Assembly: GCA_024641245.1 (NCBI GenBank)
Contig: JAHEDK010000012.1
Coordinates: forward strand, 1 to 64,000
DNA length: 64,000 nt
Reading direction: 5' to 3'
Source of the DNA: Actinomycetes bacterium
Lineage (GTDB): Bacteria > Actinomycetota > Acidimicrobiia > Spongiisociales > JAHEDJ01
How positions within the stretch are numbered: the stretch's first letter is position 1; each line of letters starts with the position of its first letter. A program made the translations under genes and the position numbers. The notes under the pieces are model-generated. The model did no database searches, had not been told where the DNA came from, and saw nothing but the letters and a program-made list of their open reading frames with translations. Shown here piece by piece: positions 55,727 to 64,000 of this stretch.

Positions 55727-56533
55727 ATGGACCCGCTCATCCCTTCGGAGATCGACGAACACTACTCCGACCTGTACGCCGAATCTCAGCGCCTCAGCGA
55801 GGACGCCCTCGGCAGGATCGAGCTCATCCGAACCAAGGAGATTCTGGAGCGCCACCTTCCGAAAGCTCCCGCCGAGATTCTGGACATTGGTGGGGGCCCC
55901 GGCGTGTATTCGGCCTGGCTCACCACGCTTGGTCACCGACCGACACTGATCGACCCTATTGACCTCCATGTGCAACAGGCGCGGGAGGCCGGAGTACCGA
56001 CGGCCGCGCTCGGGGTGGCCGGCCACCTCGAGTTCACCAACGACAGCTTCGACGCAGTTCTGATGCTCGGTCCGCTCTATCACCTTCAGGAACGCGCCGA
56101 CCGCCTGATGGCCCTGCGTGAGGCACGCCGTGTCCTGAGGCAGGGCGGTTTCTTATTCGCGGCGGGGATTACCCGATATGCCTCCGCGATCGACGGATTC
56201 GACTCTGGCTTCATCGACCACGAAGATTTCGAACGGATCGTGCACGTCGATTTGGCAACGGGCAAGCACACCAACCACACCGCAGATCCCAGGTTTTTCA
56301 CGACCGCGTTCTTCCATCTGCCGGATGAACTTGTCGAGGAACTCGAGTCCACCGGGTTCACAGATGTCGAGATCGTGGCAGTGGAAGGAGTTTCGTGGGC
56401 AGCCCGAGACCTGGACGAGCGAATCTCCGATCCCGACAGGCTGCGAGCAGTCCTCGATCTTCTTCGCCGGTTGGAGTCAGCTCCCTCTCTGCTCGGAGCG
56501 ACCCCGCATTTCCTGGCCATCGGTCGAGCCTGA
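55727..56533 (+). CDS. SAM-dependent methyltransferase, class I
   Basis: 268 residues. SAM motif ILDIGGGPGVYSAWL (about 45-59), acidic LIDPIDLHV, and VLMLGPLYHLQERADRL (motif IV). After the Rossmann half comes a C-terminal part with FFTTAFFHLPDELVEELESTGF. Substrate unknown; a small molecule is likely. Ends seven bases before the convergent DUF3298 gene. Confidence 0.87.
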   Translation: MDPLIPSEIDEHYSDLYAESQRLSEDALGRIELIRTKEILERHLPKAPAEILDIGGGPGVYSAWLTTLGHRPTLIDPIDLHVQQAREAGVPTAALGVAGHLEFTNDSFDAVLMLGPLYHLQERADRLMALREARRVLRQGGFLFAAGITRYASAIDGFDSGFIDHEDFERIVHVDLATGKHTNHTADPRFFTTAFFHLPDELVEELESTGFTDVEIVAVEGVSWAARDLDERISDPDRLRAVLDLLRRLESAPSLLGATPHFLAIGRA

Positions 56534-56539
56534 CCTGCT

Positions 56540-57448
56540 CTATGGGATCAGGCCACCGGCCGGTCCGGCCGGGTCCACCACGCCGGCCAACTCGCCGTAG
56601 GGCACAACCACGGTCTGCGGGCCTAGTGCGCTCGGGCCGACATCGTATTGCGAAAAGCCGATCTGCACACCGGTCGCAGTGACTGCCCACGCATATAGGA
56701 GCTCCGGAGGGATGCCGCTGATCCAGGAGGCGAGTGCGGCGGAGTCTCCCCCATATACCTCGTCGATCACGTGTTGCTCGACGGCCAGAGCGAGCGCTCC
56801 GATCGTCCCGGTAATCAGCACATCTGAGAGAGCGAACACGGTTCCGGTCAGCGGGTCCAGTGTGATGCTGAACAACTGCGTCGTCGGGTGTGCCGCACCT
56901 TCGTAATAGACGGACTCGGAGAACATGATGCTGAGGACCGCGGGAGTGGCCGCGCCGACCTGGAAGTCGAGCCAATAAGAGGACCCCGGTAGTGAGAGGG
57001 CCGGGTCGTGCACGGTGGAGACGTCGGCGATGAACTGGTTGAGCCGGGGTTCGACGAGGTCGCTGATCGCCTGGTTCACCGCAGCCTGCGCAGCGGCTAC
57101 CAGGCCGGAAACGACCGGTCGGCGTGACTCAATGTCGATCGGTGGTAGCACGACATCGGTGCCGTCGACAATGGCGTCGATGACCGGCGTTGGCAGGAGC
57201 GCCACGGTGGTAGTCGTAAGTGACGTCGAGGAAGTCGTCGACCCCGCGGTTGAGGTCGTTGTGGTGGGAGCGACCGAGGGCGTCGTCGGCTCGGTCGTCG
57301 TGGCGACCGCCGACGATACCGTGGACGCCTCAGGGATTGTCCCCAACCCACCGTCGTCCCCGCAGGCGGCCATCGCCACCACCAGCATCAGGGTGATACC
57401 CACACGAACGGTCGGGCGAGTCAGCGGTCTCTCCCCGAAGAGCCTCAC
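56540..57448 (-). CDS. Lipoprotein with DUF3298/RsiV-like domain
   Basis: 302 residues. Signal peptide with lipobox VAMAAC (about 24-29), a long Thr/Ser stalk (30-85), then a beta-rich domain (95-302): YWLDFQVGAATPAVLSIMFSE, GAAHPTTQLFSITLDPLTG and FALSDVLITGT, as in the DUF3298 / RsiV C-terminal fold. RsiV proteins bind lysozyme; no sigma factor is adjacent, so that role is only possible. The GTG start overlaps the upstream gene by 4 bases. Confidence 0.75.
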   Translation of the reverse strand: MRLFGERPLTRPTVRVGITLMLVVAMAACGDDGGLGTIPEASTVSSAVATTTEPTTPSVAPTTTTSTAGSTTSSTSLTTTTVALLPTPVIDAIVDGTDVVLPPIDIESRRPVVSGLVAAAQAAVNQAISDLVEPRLNQFIADVSTVHDPALSLPGSSYWLDFQVGAATPAVLSIMFSESVYYEGAAHPTTQLFSITLDPLTGTVFALSDVLITGTIGALALAVEQHVIDEVYGGDSAALASWISGIPPELLYAWAVTATGVQIGFSQYDVGPSALGPQTVVVPYGELAGVVDPAGPAGGLIP

Positions 57449-58041
57449 AGTTTCCTCGCCACAACCAGGGCATCGATCGCCGTGAACTCGCCCTCCTCGG
57501 CAACGTAGGGTCGGTACACCTTCTCGGCCTTGACGACGTCGAGCTGCCCAAGATCGGCAACCAGGTCCTCCGGCGTGTACAGCACGTCTGGGCTTTGCGG
57601 GCCACCGTACCCGTCCTCGATATTGGTGAGATCGTGCCCGACGATCACGATGGTCCCGCCCGGCGCCAGGGCAGCGGTAGCTCGCCCGTGCACGACGCGC
57701 AACAGGTCCGGGGGCAGGTGCAGGTAGGCCAGCACGACCAGATCGAAGGCACCGGTCTCCGGCACGTACTCTCGCAAGTCCGCCACGACGGTTGTGATCT
57801 CAACGCCGTCCCGGGCGGCCAGGTCGGACGCCCGACCGAGCGCAACCGACGAGAAGTCGACGGCGGTGACATCCCACCCCTGTTTGGCCAGCCAGACCGC
57901 ATTGCGCCCTTCGCCCGCGGCCAGATCCAGCGCCCTGCCCGGGGTCAGGCCGGTGATCTCCGCAACGACGAAGCGGTTGGCGTCGACCGTCCACAACCAC
58001 TCTCGATCCCGATAGCGGTCATCCCATGCGTTTCGATCCAT
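57445..58041 (-). CDS. SAM-dependent methyltransferase, TehB-like
   Basis: 198 residues from ATG 58041 with an AAGGAACTGCAG site upstream; a farther ATG lies inside the repeat. ALDLAAGEGRNAVWLAKQGWD (SAM motif), TAVDFSSVALG, VVLAYLHLPPDLL and IVIVGHDL fit the small TehB/thiopurine-like methyltransferase group. Substrate unknown. The stop overlaps the DUF3298 lipoprotein start. Confidence 0.87.
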   Translation of the reverse strand: MDRNAWDDRYRDREWLWTVDANRFVVAEITGLTPGRALDLAAGEGRNAVWLAKQGWDVTAVDFSSVALGRASDLAARDGVEITTVVADLREYVPETGAFDLVVLAYLHLPPDLLRVVHGRATAALAPGGTIVIVGHDLTNIEDGYGGPQSPDVLYTPEDLVADLGQLDVVKAEKVYRPYVAEEGEFTAIDALVVARKL

Positions 58042-58058
58042 CTGCAGTTCCTTCATTC

Positions 58059-58113
58059 CCCGTTCTTGCGTCACTTCGGGGCGATCGCTGCCCAGAACTG
58101 ACGCAAGAACGGG
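58059..58113. repeat. 19-bp dispersed repeat as an inverted pair
   Basis: CCCGTTCTTGCGTCA (58059-58073) is inverted exactly at 58099-58113; with the next four bases the right arm gives the 19-mer found at 33690-33708, and the left arm differs by one base. The spacer between arms is about 21-25 bases. The left arm falls just before the methyltransferase start and the right arm six bases before the aldehyde dehydrogenase stop (convergent, so near its 3' end). Confidence 0.8.
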
Positions 58114-58118
58114 ATCAT

Positions 58119-59636
58119 CTATACGAACTCGACCCCTTGGGCGAGCGGGAGATCGTCGCCCCAGTTGATCGTCGTGGTCTGACGGCGCATGTACGCCTTC
58201 CAGGAGTCGGACCCGGCCTCGCGGCCTCCACCGGTCTCCTTCTCGCCTCCGAACGCTCCGCCGATCTCCGCGCCGGAGGTCCCGATGTTGACATTGGCGA
58301 TCCCGCAGTCCGACCCGAAGTGCGAGAGGAACTTCTCGGCGTTCTTGAGCGAGTCGGTGAAGATGGCAGACGACAATCCCTGACGAACGCCGTTCTGCAC
58401 CGCGATGCCTTCCTCGAGCGACTCCACTTCGATCAGGTAGAGCAACGGGGCAAAGGTCTCCTCCTGAAGGATCGGCGCGTCCTTCGGCATTCTGACCACC
58501 GTCGGCTCGATGAAAGCGGGGCCGAGATTCTCCAGGCGGTTGCCGCCGGTGAGAACTTCGCCACCCTGTTGAGTGGCGATATCGAGGGCGGTCAACATGT
58601 TGTAGACGGCCGTCTCATTGACCAGCGGTCCCATCAGGATGCCGGCCTCGAGTGGATCTCCGATCGTGACCTGTGCGTAGGTAGCGACCAGTCGCTTGGC
58701 GACTTCGTCGAAGACGTCTTTGTGAACGATCATGCGACGCAGCGATGTGCACCGTTGCCCGGCCGTTCCCACCGCCGCGAACGTGGCAGCCCGAACGGCC
58801 AGTTCGAGGTCGGCGTCGTCCATCACGATGATGGCGTTGTTGCCACCTAGTTCCAGGATCGCTCGTCCGAGGCGCTTGGCCAGTTCGGTGCCGACCTTGT
58901 AGCCCATATCGCACGAACCCGTTGCCGAAATGAGCGGCACACGATGGTCCTTGACCATGAGATCACCTACATCGGACCCGGAGCCGATGGCGAGGTTGAA
59001 TACGCCCTCGAATCCCGTGCCGGCCATGACAGCATCGGTGATCTTGGTCACCGCGATGGCCGTCAGTGGTGTTTCACTCGATGGCTTCCAGATGTTCGTG
59101 TCACCGCACACGGCGGCAACCAGTGAGTTCCACGACCAAACTGCAGTTGGGAAGTTGAACGACGTGATCGTGCCGACCGGGCCGAGCGGATGCCACTGCT
59201 CGTACATGCGGTGCATGGGGCGTTCAGAGGTCATCGTCAAACCGTAGAGCTGACGGGAGAGGCCCACTGCGAAGTCGGCGATGTCGATCATCTCCTGAAC
59301 TTCACCCTCCCCTTCGGGAAGGATCTTGCCCATCTCCATCGTGACCAAGGCACCGAGCGCGGCCTTCTTCTCGCGCAGAGCATTGCCCACCAATCGGACG
59401 TACTCTCCGCGCTTCGGTGCCGGCAGCATGCGCCACCGTTCGAATGTTTCGACCGAGCTGGAGATGACTTTCTGGTAGTCATCTCCATTCGCCCTGATGA
59501 TCGTAGCAATCACCTCACCGGTAGCCGGGTTGTAGCTCGGCAGCTCCGAGCCGTGGGTTTCGATCCACCCTCCGGCATAGGCGCCACTGTTGAATTCCTT
59601 GATGCCGAGTTCGGCGAGTACCTGCTGTGTGTCCAC
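58119..59636 (-). CDS. Aldehyde dehydrogenase, ALDH7-like
   Basis: 505 residues from GTG 59636 (AGAGG eight bases upstream; GTG 59654 overlapping ridA is an alternative). Catalytic Cys in GTAGQRCTSLRR (about 290), Glu in ILELGGNNA (about 258), and the Asn in TSFNFPTAVW (about 160). The sequence is closest in pattern to alpha-aminoadipic semialdehyde dehydrogenase (antiquitin/PaoI-type). Immediately after ridA, which removes reactive imines or enamines, so an amino-acid catabolic role (lysine route) is plausible but inferred. Confidence 0.9.
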   Translation of the reverse strand: MDTQQVLAELGIKEFNSGAYAGGWIETHGSELPSYNPATGEVIATIIRANGDDYQKVISSSVETFERWRMLPAPKRGEYVRLVGNALREKKAALGALVTMEMGKILPEGEGEVQEMIDIADFAVGLSRQLYGLTMTSERPMHRMYEQWHPLGPVGTITSFNFPTAVWSWNSLVAAVCGDTNIWKPSSETPLTAIAVTKITDAVMAGTGFEGVFNLAIGSGSDVGDLMVKDHRVPLISATGSCDMGYKVGTELAKRLGRAILELGGNNAIIVMDDADLELAVRAATFAAVGTAGQRCTSLRRMIVHKDVFDEVAKRLVATYAQVTIGDPLEAGILMGPLVNETAVYNMLTALDIATQQGGEVLTGGNRLENLGPAFIEPTVVRMPKDAPILQEETFAPLLYLIEVESLEEGIAVQNGVRQGLSSAIFTDSLKNAEKFLSHFGSDCGIANVNIGTSGAEIGGAFGGEKETGGGREAGSDSWKAYMRRQTTTINWGDDLPLAQGVEFV

Positions 59637-59650
59637 GTTGAAGTCCTCTC

Positions 59651-60031
59651 TCACCTGGCCGCGATGGTTTCGATCTCGACCAAGAAGCCACCCGGCAAGG
59701 CGCTCACCTCGACGGTGGAACGGGCCGGAGGACTGGCCGTGAACGCCGCGCCGTAGACTTCGTTGACCTTCGGGAAGTCCGCCATGTCGGCCAGGAAGAT
59801 GGTCGTCTTGACGACGTCTTCGAACCCGAGGCCGACATCTCCGAGGATCGCCTCGATATTGGTCATTATTTGCTTTGCCTGGGCGACAACGTCATCCGGG
59901 GCGCGTTCACCGGAGGTGGGATCGATGGCCACCTGTCCGGAGATGTAGACGAGGCCGGCAGCCTCAACCGCTACTGAATAGGGGCCGAGGGCAGAAGGTG
60001 CACTGGGGGTACTGAGTACATGTTTTGGCAT
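59651..60031 (-). CDS. RidA family enamine/imine deaminase
   Basis: 126 residues from ATG 60031. Hydrolyses reactive imine and enamine intermediates such as 2-aminoacrylate. GPYSVAVEAAGLVYISGQ is conserved, and the arginine and surrounding pattern PPARSTVEVSALPGG-like near the end holds the catalytic Arg. The upstream frame is longer but non-homologous. Followed, four bases of overlap apart, by the aldehyde dehydrogenase reading frame. Confidence 0.92.
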   Translation of the reverse strand: MPKHVLSTPSAPSALGPYSVAVEAAGLVYISGQVAIDPTSGERAPDDVVAQAKQIMTNIEAILGDVGLGFEDVVKTTIFLADMADFPKVNEVYGAAFTASPPARSTVEVSALPGGFLVEIETIAAR

Positions 60032-60132
60032 AAGGCAAGGGTAACTGGTCGTGCGGGCGGGTACGCCGGTGGAATGGGTGGCGAATAGCGCCGGGCAATT
60101 GGTACCGCTCCGAGCGTGGCGGATCGACAAAA

Positions 60133-60867
60133 ATGGCGAACATGCGAAGCGAGGAACTCCGGCAGCAACTCATCGATAGCACCGGCATCGATTTTGGCGC
60201 ATTCCAGCATGAGGAAGTCGTTGATGCGCTCGACGTCACATCATCGGTTCTCAACTCCATCACTCGCGCCGCGAAATGGGCTTTGGCTGCCCTGGCGTGT
60301 GTAATCCTGGTGATCTGGCTCAGCGTGCAGAACGGGGGCGGCTCCTTGCGGGTTGTCGTGCTCACCCTGATCGGAGCCGTGATCGTGGCCGCGCTCGGCG
60401 CGGTGATCTGGGTCCGAAGCCTGGGCGCCAATCTCGAAGCCCAGACCGGTGAACTCATATCCGTCACCCAGGCTGCGGCCTCGCAGCTCCAAGCCGACCT
60501 GGCCGGCGCTGAGAATCCCCCGAACGATCGACAACTAGCCGATGGCCTGCTGCTGGTCATGATCACACCCGCCGTCGGTCGGGCCGTCCAACAGCGAGTC
60601 TGGCTTCTCGGACGGCCGCTGGGCGCATTGAGCGAACGCGCCATCGGAAGCATCCTCGGCCGCATGACCGCCCGACTCGAGGAAGGAACCTTCTCAGGGC
60701 CGGCAGTTGGCTCGATAGCCGAATGGATCGGGTCGGTACTGGGAACGGTACGCGGCTACATACAGCCGATCTTTCGCCAATTCCGGCGATGGGTCATCCT
60801 CCCGATCACCATCGTCCTCGGGATGATCATCATCTTGGCCACGATCGTGTTCGTTGTGGTCGCGTGA
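60133..60867 (+). CDS. Membrane protein with three TM helices
   Basis: 244 residues. N-terminal cytosolic helix region (1-50), two membrane helices (about 53-71 and 76-95), a long soluble middle (100-215) with TAAASQLQADLAG-like helical segments, and a final membrane helix (about 218-242). No recognised motif. Divergent from ridA. Confidence 0.65.
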   Translation: MANMRSEELRQQLIDSTGIDFGAFQHEEVVDALDVTSSVLNSITRAAKWALAALACVILVIWLSVQNGGGSLRVVVLTLIGAVIVAALGAVIWVRSLGANLEAQTGELISVTQAAASQLQADLAGAENPPNDRQLADGLLLVMITPAVGRAVQQRVWLLGRPLGALSERAIGSILGRMTARLEEGTFSGPAVGSIAEWIGSVLGTVRGYIQPIFRQFRRWVILPITIVLGMIIILATIVFVVVA

Positions 60868-61012
60868 GTAGATGGCATTCGGCAATTGGCTCCGAGCGTC
60901 GACGTCGACCGCGACAGGAGCTACCGCGACTATCCACGAGTTCCGCAGGGACTCGAACCTGCCGGCTTGGCGGGCAGGCCGTTACCCGCGACCAGCGACC
61001 CGCTACCCGCTC

Positions 61013-61375
61013 CTAGGAAAAGCTGTTCCCGCAGCCGCAGGAACGGGTCACGTTCGGGTTGTTGATGGCGAACCCTGCACCGGTGAGGGCGTCCTTGTAG
61101 TCGAGGGTCGCACCCCTGACCATCTCGAGGCTCTGCGAATCAACCACTACCTTGACCCCATCGAACTCCTCGACGGTGTCGGCGGCGTCGAACTCGTTGT
61201 CGAAGAACATCTCATACGAGAACCCCGAACAACCGCCTGCCTTCACGGCCAAGCGCAAAGCCATCGTCTCATCGCCTTCGGCGTCGATCAACTGGCGCAG
61301 CTTGTCGATAGCACCGTCAGTTAGGTCGACGGCCTTCTGCGGAACACTCGACTTGAAGGTCAACGGTTGACTCAT
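61013..61375 (-). CDS. Iron-sulfur insertion protein, ErpA/SufA (A-type)
   Basis: 120 residues from ATG 61375. Accepts and delivers Fe-S clusters. Ligands: Cys in KAGGCSGFSYEM (about 49) and the pair in SCGCGNSF at the C-terminus (about 113-119). The N-terminal extension is short. Divergent from mrp, the other Fe-S assembly gene. Confidence 0.92.
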   Translation of the reverse strand: MSQPLTFKSSVPQKAVDLTDGAIDKLRQLIDAEGDETMALRLAVKAGGCSGFSYEMFFDNEFDAADTVEEFDGVKVVVDSQSLEMVRGATLDYKDALTGAGFAINNPNVTRSCGCGNSFS

Positions 61376-61468
61376 GGGTCCAAACTCCTGAGCTCGATCT
61401 GGGGTTGTCACTATACCCCCGATTCCCGAGTAATTTGCAATGTCCCCATAGTGGAAATACCCGGTACC

Positions 61469-62617
61469 ATGGCCGACGTGATCACCCATGACGACGTACT
61501 AAAGGCTCTCCGTGGCGTGTTTGACCCCGAACTGGGGGCAGATATCGTGGAACTGGGCATGGTTCAGGACGTCGACATCACGCCGACCGGCGGAGTGACG
61601 CTGGGCATCGCACTCACAATCGCCGAATGCCCCATGCGGTCACAGATCGAAGACGACACAGTTCGCAAGGTCTCAGCGCTGAGCGGCGTCACCAACGTCC
61701 ACATCGACATTCGGGCCATGACACAGGAACAGCGTTCGGGTGTGATGGAACGTGCCAGGAGAACGGCCAGGGATAACGCCGAGCCAACCAGAGTCGACCC
61801 CAAGACCCGGGTCATTGCAGTCGGTTCTGGCAAGGGCGGCGTCGGAAAGTCGTCGGTCAGCGTGAACCTGGCCGTCGCTATCTCGGATCTCGGATATCGA
61901 GTCGGTTTGCTCGACGCCGACATCTGGGGATTCTCGATTCCCCGCATGCTCGGCACGACGGAGCGCCTCGAGGCGAATGACGAGAAGGTCATCATCCCGG
62001 TCGACGTGCACGGTATCGCGGTCGTCTCGACCGGGCTCATCGTGGAGTCGGAGGAAACCGCCCTGATGTGGCGCGGACTGATGCTGTCAAAAGCACTGGA
62101 ACAATTTCTCCACCAGGTCGCCTGGGGTGAACTCGACTACCTCATCATCGATCTGCCCCCAGGGACCGGCGACATACAAATGGCTCTGTCCCGACTCCTC
62201 CCGCAGGCGGAGATGGTGGTAGTCACGACACCCCAGAAAGCCGCCCAGAAGGTGGCGATCCGGGTCGCAGACATGGCCCGACGGTCCTACATGCCCGTCG
62301 TCGGCGTCATTGAAAACATGGCCGGCTTCGCCTGCGGGCACGGTGAGACCTACGACCTCTTCGGTTCCGGAGGTGGCCGGGAACTGGCGGAGGCGATCGG
62401 CGTTCCCCTCATCGGACAGATTCCGCTCGATGCCGGTGTGGTAGACGGTGGCGATTCCGGAAAGCCGATTGCACGATCGGTGCCGGACGGAGCCGCCGGA
62501 GCAGCTCTCCGGGCGACCGCGCAGCGTGTTATCGACCTCGTGCCACCGGTGGAAGATGAGACCTGCACCGCCCGGATCGCCCGACTCGTGGACGCCCTCG
62601 AAATCAAGTCTGCTTAG
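61469..62617 (+). CDS. mrp: Mrp/NBP35-type Fe-S carrier ATPase
   Basis: 382 residues from ATG 61469 (GTG 61451 possible). N-terminal MIP18/DUF59 domain (1-90: FDPELGADIVELGMVQDV), P-loop GSGKGGVGKSSVSVNLA (about 118-134), and GVIENMAGFACGHGETYDLFG (about 285-305). The cluster-binding C-x2-C normally here shows only one Cys (ACGHG), so the second ligand is lost or moved. Divergent from erpA, which shares the short promoter region. Confidence 0.92.
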   Translation: MADVITHDDVLKALRGVFDPELGADIVELGMVQDVDITPTGGVTLGIALTIAECPMRSQIEDDTVRKVSALSGVTNVHIDIRAMTQEQRSGVMERARRTARDNAEPTRVDPKTRVIAVGSGKGGVGKSSVSVNLAVAISDLGYRVGLLDADIWGFSIPRMLGTTERLEANDEKVIIPVDVHGIAVVSTGLIVESEETALMWRGLMLSKALEQFLHQVAWGELDYLIIDLPPGTGDIQMALSRLLPQAEMVVVTTPQKAAQKVAIRVADMARRSYMPVVGVIENMAGFACGHGETYDLFGSGGGRELAEAIGVPLIGQIPLDAGVVDGGDSGKPIARSVPDGAAGAALRATAQRVIDLVPPVEDETCTARIARLVDALEIKSA

Positions 62618-62720
62618 GGAATTCGCGTTATCGGGCCATCGCTCGCTGACTAGTTACATGATGCTATATATTTATGCTACGCAAGCAACCACGCTCCGTG
62701 GTCGATACTAGGGACTGAAC

Positions 62721-62840
62721 GTGCCAAGGTTGTCGAGCTGGCTGGGACGGCTTTTCCGCCGAAAGCGCATCACACCAGGCGAGGGTCACCGAAAGGCGAC
62801 CCTCGCTGCGCGTCACGGGTTCCTGGTCGCGAGTTCCTAG
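62721..62840 (+). CDS. Possible 39-residue basic peptide
   Basis: GTG 62721 preceded by AGGGA nine bases upstream; encodes VPRLSSWLGRLFRRKR then a basic, Ala/His-rich tail. The first 16 residues form a basic amphipathic helix. Overlaps the hairpin and ends in the repeat block, which argues against it. Low support. Confidence 0.25.
   Translation: MPRLSSWLGRLFRRKRITPGEGHRKATLAARHGFLVASS
62779..62806. terminator. Hairpin downstream of mrp
   Basis: GCGAGGGTC (62779-62787) pairs with GACCCTCGC (62798-62806) around a ten-base loop. About 160 bases after the mrp stop. No T-tract. Confidence 0.35.
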
Positions 62841-62880
62841 TCGCGAGTCGCGAGTCCCTAGTCGCGAGTCGCGAGTCCAA
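62821..62880. repeat. Tandem TCGCGAGTCGCGAGTCC words
   Basis: Repeated words of 8-21 bases (TCGCGAGT, CGCGAGTCC, CTAG). On the complementary strand they read GGACTCGCGACTCGCGACTA, and the same words follow other genes at 17501-17523 and 60984-61016. Not a CRISPR: units are short, uneven and lack constant spacers. Confidence 0.6.
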
Positions 62881-62930
62881 GCAGGGGGCCAATTGCCAGG
62901 TGCTGCTGGATCAAAACCCAGAACCTACGA

Positions 62931-64000
62931 CTATCCGCACAGTTCCTTTGCCAGCGGATACGGATTGATCGCCGGCCCGCCGCCTGGATGGAACTCGAAG
63001 TGCAGATGCGGAACGCTGTACGAAGCGTTCCCGGTCGAACCGACGTACCCGACCAACTCCCCCACGGAGACGGATTGCCCGACCGAAAGCCCTGGCGCCC
63101 AGTCGTCCAAATGCGCGTAGTAGTACTCATCCCCGGATTGACCGGTCAACCAGATCGTGATGCCGCCGAGACCCCCGTTGCCCATCCGGCGAATCGTCCC
63201 CGACTCGATCGCCACGGTCGGCGTACCCCTGGCAGCCAGCATGTCCACACCTTGATGGCCCCTTCCCCCACTCCGCGCCGCTCCCCAGGTATCCGTGAAG
63301 GCTGAGAACCCGTCGATCGGACAGACGAGGCCTCCCGCCGCAACGACGACGGTGGTAGTCGTCGTCGACTCACCGGTCAGGGTGGTAGTGGTTTCACCGG
63401 CCGCGGTTGAGGTCGTGCTAACGATCGTCGTGGTCGTCGTCGACGTGGCATCCCGGGCAGCTTGTTCGGCGCGCAGGCGCTCCTCTTCGAGGCGGCGAAG
63501 TTCCTCCTCGATCCTGCGCCGCTCCTCGTCCTCAATCCTTCGCTGCTCGACGAGGACTACGTAGGAAGCCTGGGCGGCATCGAGTCGATCATTGAGCGCA
63601 GAGGTGGCTGCGTCCAGTCGAGCAACATTGCGTTGCTGCTCCTGTTCGAGCTGGGCTAGAACGCCGAGCTGGCGCTCATACTCCGTCTGGAGTCCCCCGA
63701 GATCGTTGATCAGCTGCTCGTCGTCGATTGCCAGGCTCTCCAGATAGCTGAGACCTGCGCCCAGTTGTTCTGGCGTCCCCGAGAAGAACACCAGGGAAAC
63801 CCGGTTCGAAGCGGCCGCGGTGTACAGCTCCACTGCTCGCGCCTGCAATTGCTCCAGGGAAGCTTCGACCTGAACCTGCGTTTCGAAGACCGACCGATTG
63901 ATGCGAGCGAGTTCCGTGTCCAGTTCGATCGAGCGGACGGTTGCTGCTTCCAACTCAGCCGCCAGCACTTCGAGTTCCGCCCGAGTCGTGGCCACCTCTT
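62931..64000 (-). CDS. M23 family peptidase, N-terminus outside the window
   Basis: At least 354 residues. The visible N-terminal half is coiled coil (RRIEDEERRRIEEELRRLEEE-type stretch, about 150-175), followed by a Thr-rich linker, then an M23 LytM domain: GHQGVDMLAARGTP (His and Asp ligands, about 250) and SVPHLHFEFHPGG (H-x-H, about 330). This is the EnvC/NlpD-like or RipA-region layout for cell-wall cutting or activation. The signal peptide and start lie past the window end. Similar proteins are often regulators of amidases rather than active enzymes; here both ligand motifs are intact. Confidence 0.88.
   Translation of the reverse strand, partial: EVATTRAELEVLAAELEAATVRSIELDTELARINRSVFETQVQVEASLEQLQARAVELYTAAASNRVSLVFFSGTPEQLGAGLSYLESLAIDDEQLINDLGGLQTEYERQLGVLAQLEQEQQRNVARLDAATSALNDRLDAAQASYVVLVEQRRIEDEERRRIEEELRRLEEERLRAEQAARDATSTTTTTIVSTTSTAAGETTTTLTGESTTTTTVVVAAGGLVCPIDGFSAFTDTWGAARSGGRGHQGVDMLAARGTPTVAIESGTIRRMGNGGLGGITIWLTGQSGDEYYYAHLDDWAPGLSVGQSVSVGELVGYVGSTGNASYSVPHLHFEFHPGGGPAINPYPLAKELCG

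Larger units (their letters stand above)
62618..62930. other. Intergenic region with repeats and a possible tiny ORF
   Basis: 313 bases: an AT-rich patch at about 62653-62690, a 39-residue open frame at 62721-62840, a hairpin GCGAGGGTC/GACCCTCGC at 62779-62806, and a tandem of TCGCGAGTCGCGAGTCC-like words at about 62827-62878. See separate entries. Confidence 0.6.

Noticed and set aside
62821..62880. CRISPR-like repeat array
   Set aside because: Units are uneven, overlapping words of about 8-20 bases with no constant spacers and no cas genes.

Overview
The window is high-GC bacterial chromosome with frequent GTG and TTG starts, 1- or 4-base stop/start overlaps inside operons, and tRNA genes that lack an encoded CCA. 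Together with a GlnA/GlnA2 pair, a GlnR-like regulator and Thr/Ser-rich lipoprotein stalks, this points to Actinomycetota, probably a deep lineage such as Acidimicrobiia. The class is an inference. I see no phage, transposon, CRISPR array or integrase. Most of the window is housekeeping and catabolic metabolism, with a few accessory or decaying patches.

Layout. 1-5.5 kb: the 3' end of a tRNA-Lys, a small membrane protein, a large secreted VWA protein with a lectin-like insertion, a zinc-ribbon membrane protein, then about 1 kb with three frame-broken genes (DUF427 remnant, thioredoxin-like protein, nnrE). 5.5-10.2 kb: a minus-strand pentose-phosphate operon gnd-zwf-histidine phosphatase-pgi. 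10.5-20.2 kb: small lipoprotein, HAMP adenylate cyclase, glpD, an acyl-CoA dehydrogenase, dodecin, a UspA protein, AlaX and FdhD. 20.3-24.3 kb: a TPP riboswitch followed by thiB-thiP-thiQ. 24.4-30.5 kb: thioesterase, zinc MDR oxidoreductase, tRNA-Asp and tRNA-Phe, an EamA exporter and unknown proteins.

30.5-36.8 kb: leucine dehydrogenase with a fused E1-alpha/beta branched-chain 2-oxoacid dehydrogenase, then argS and a GNAT protein. 36.8-46.0 kb: a long minus-strand run hyuA-hyuB-membrane protein-glcD-glcE-glcF-membrane protein, nearly every junction overlapping. 46.0-51.8 kb: a lone Nfu N-terminal domain protein and a set of surface proteins (CapA-like, DUF3160 lipoprotein). 51.9-55.7 kb: nitrogen assimilation, with glnA divergent from glnA2, and glnA2 translationally coupled to a GlnR-like orphan regulator. 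55.7-64 kb: two methyltransferases, a DUF3298 lipoprotein, an aldehyde dehydrogenase with RidA, divergent erpA/mrp, and an M23 peptidase whose start lies outside the window.

The main points worth a second look are the lectin domain inserted inside a C-terminal beta domain (784-2784), an exact 19-base repeat shared by two distant intergenic sites (33690 and 58095) with a nearby inverted copy, a set of degenerate words that recur just after stop codons, the glnA2-glnR-like coupling, and the cluster of single-base frame breaks at 4.1-5.2 kb. I did not find a clearly new defence or mobile system.
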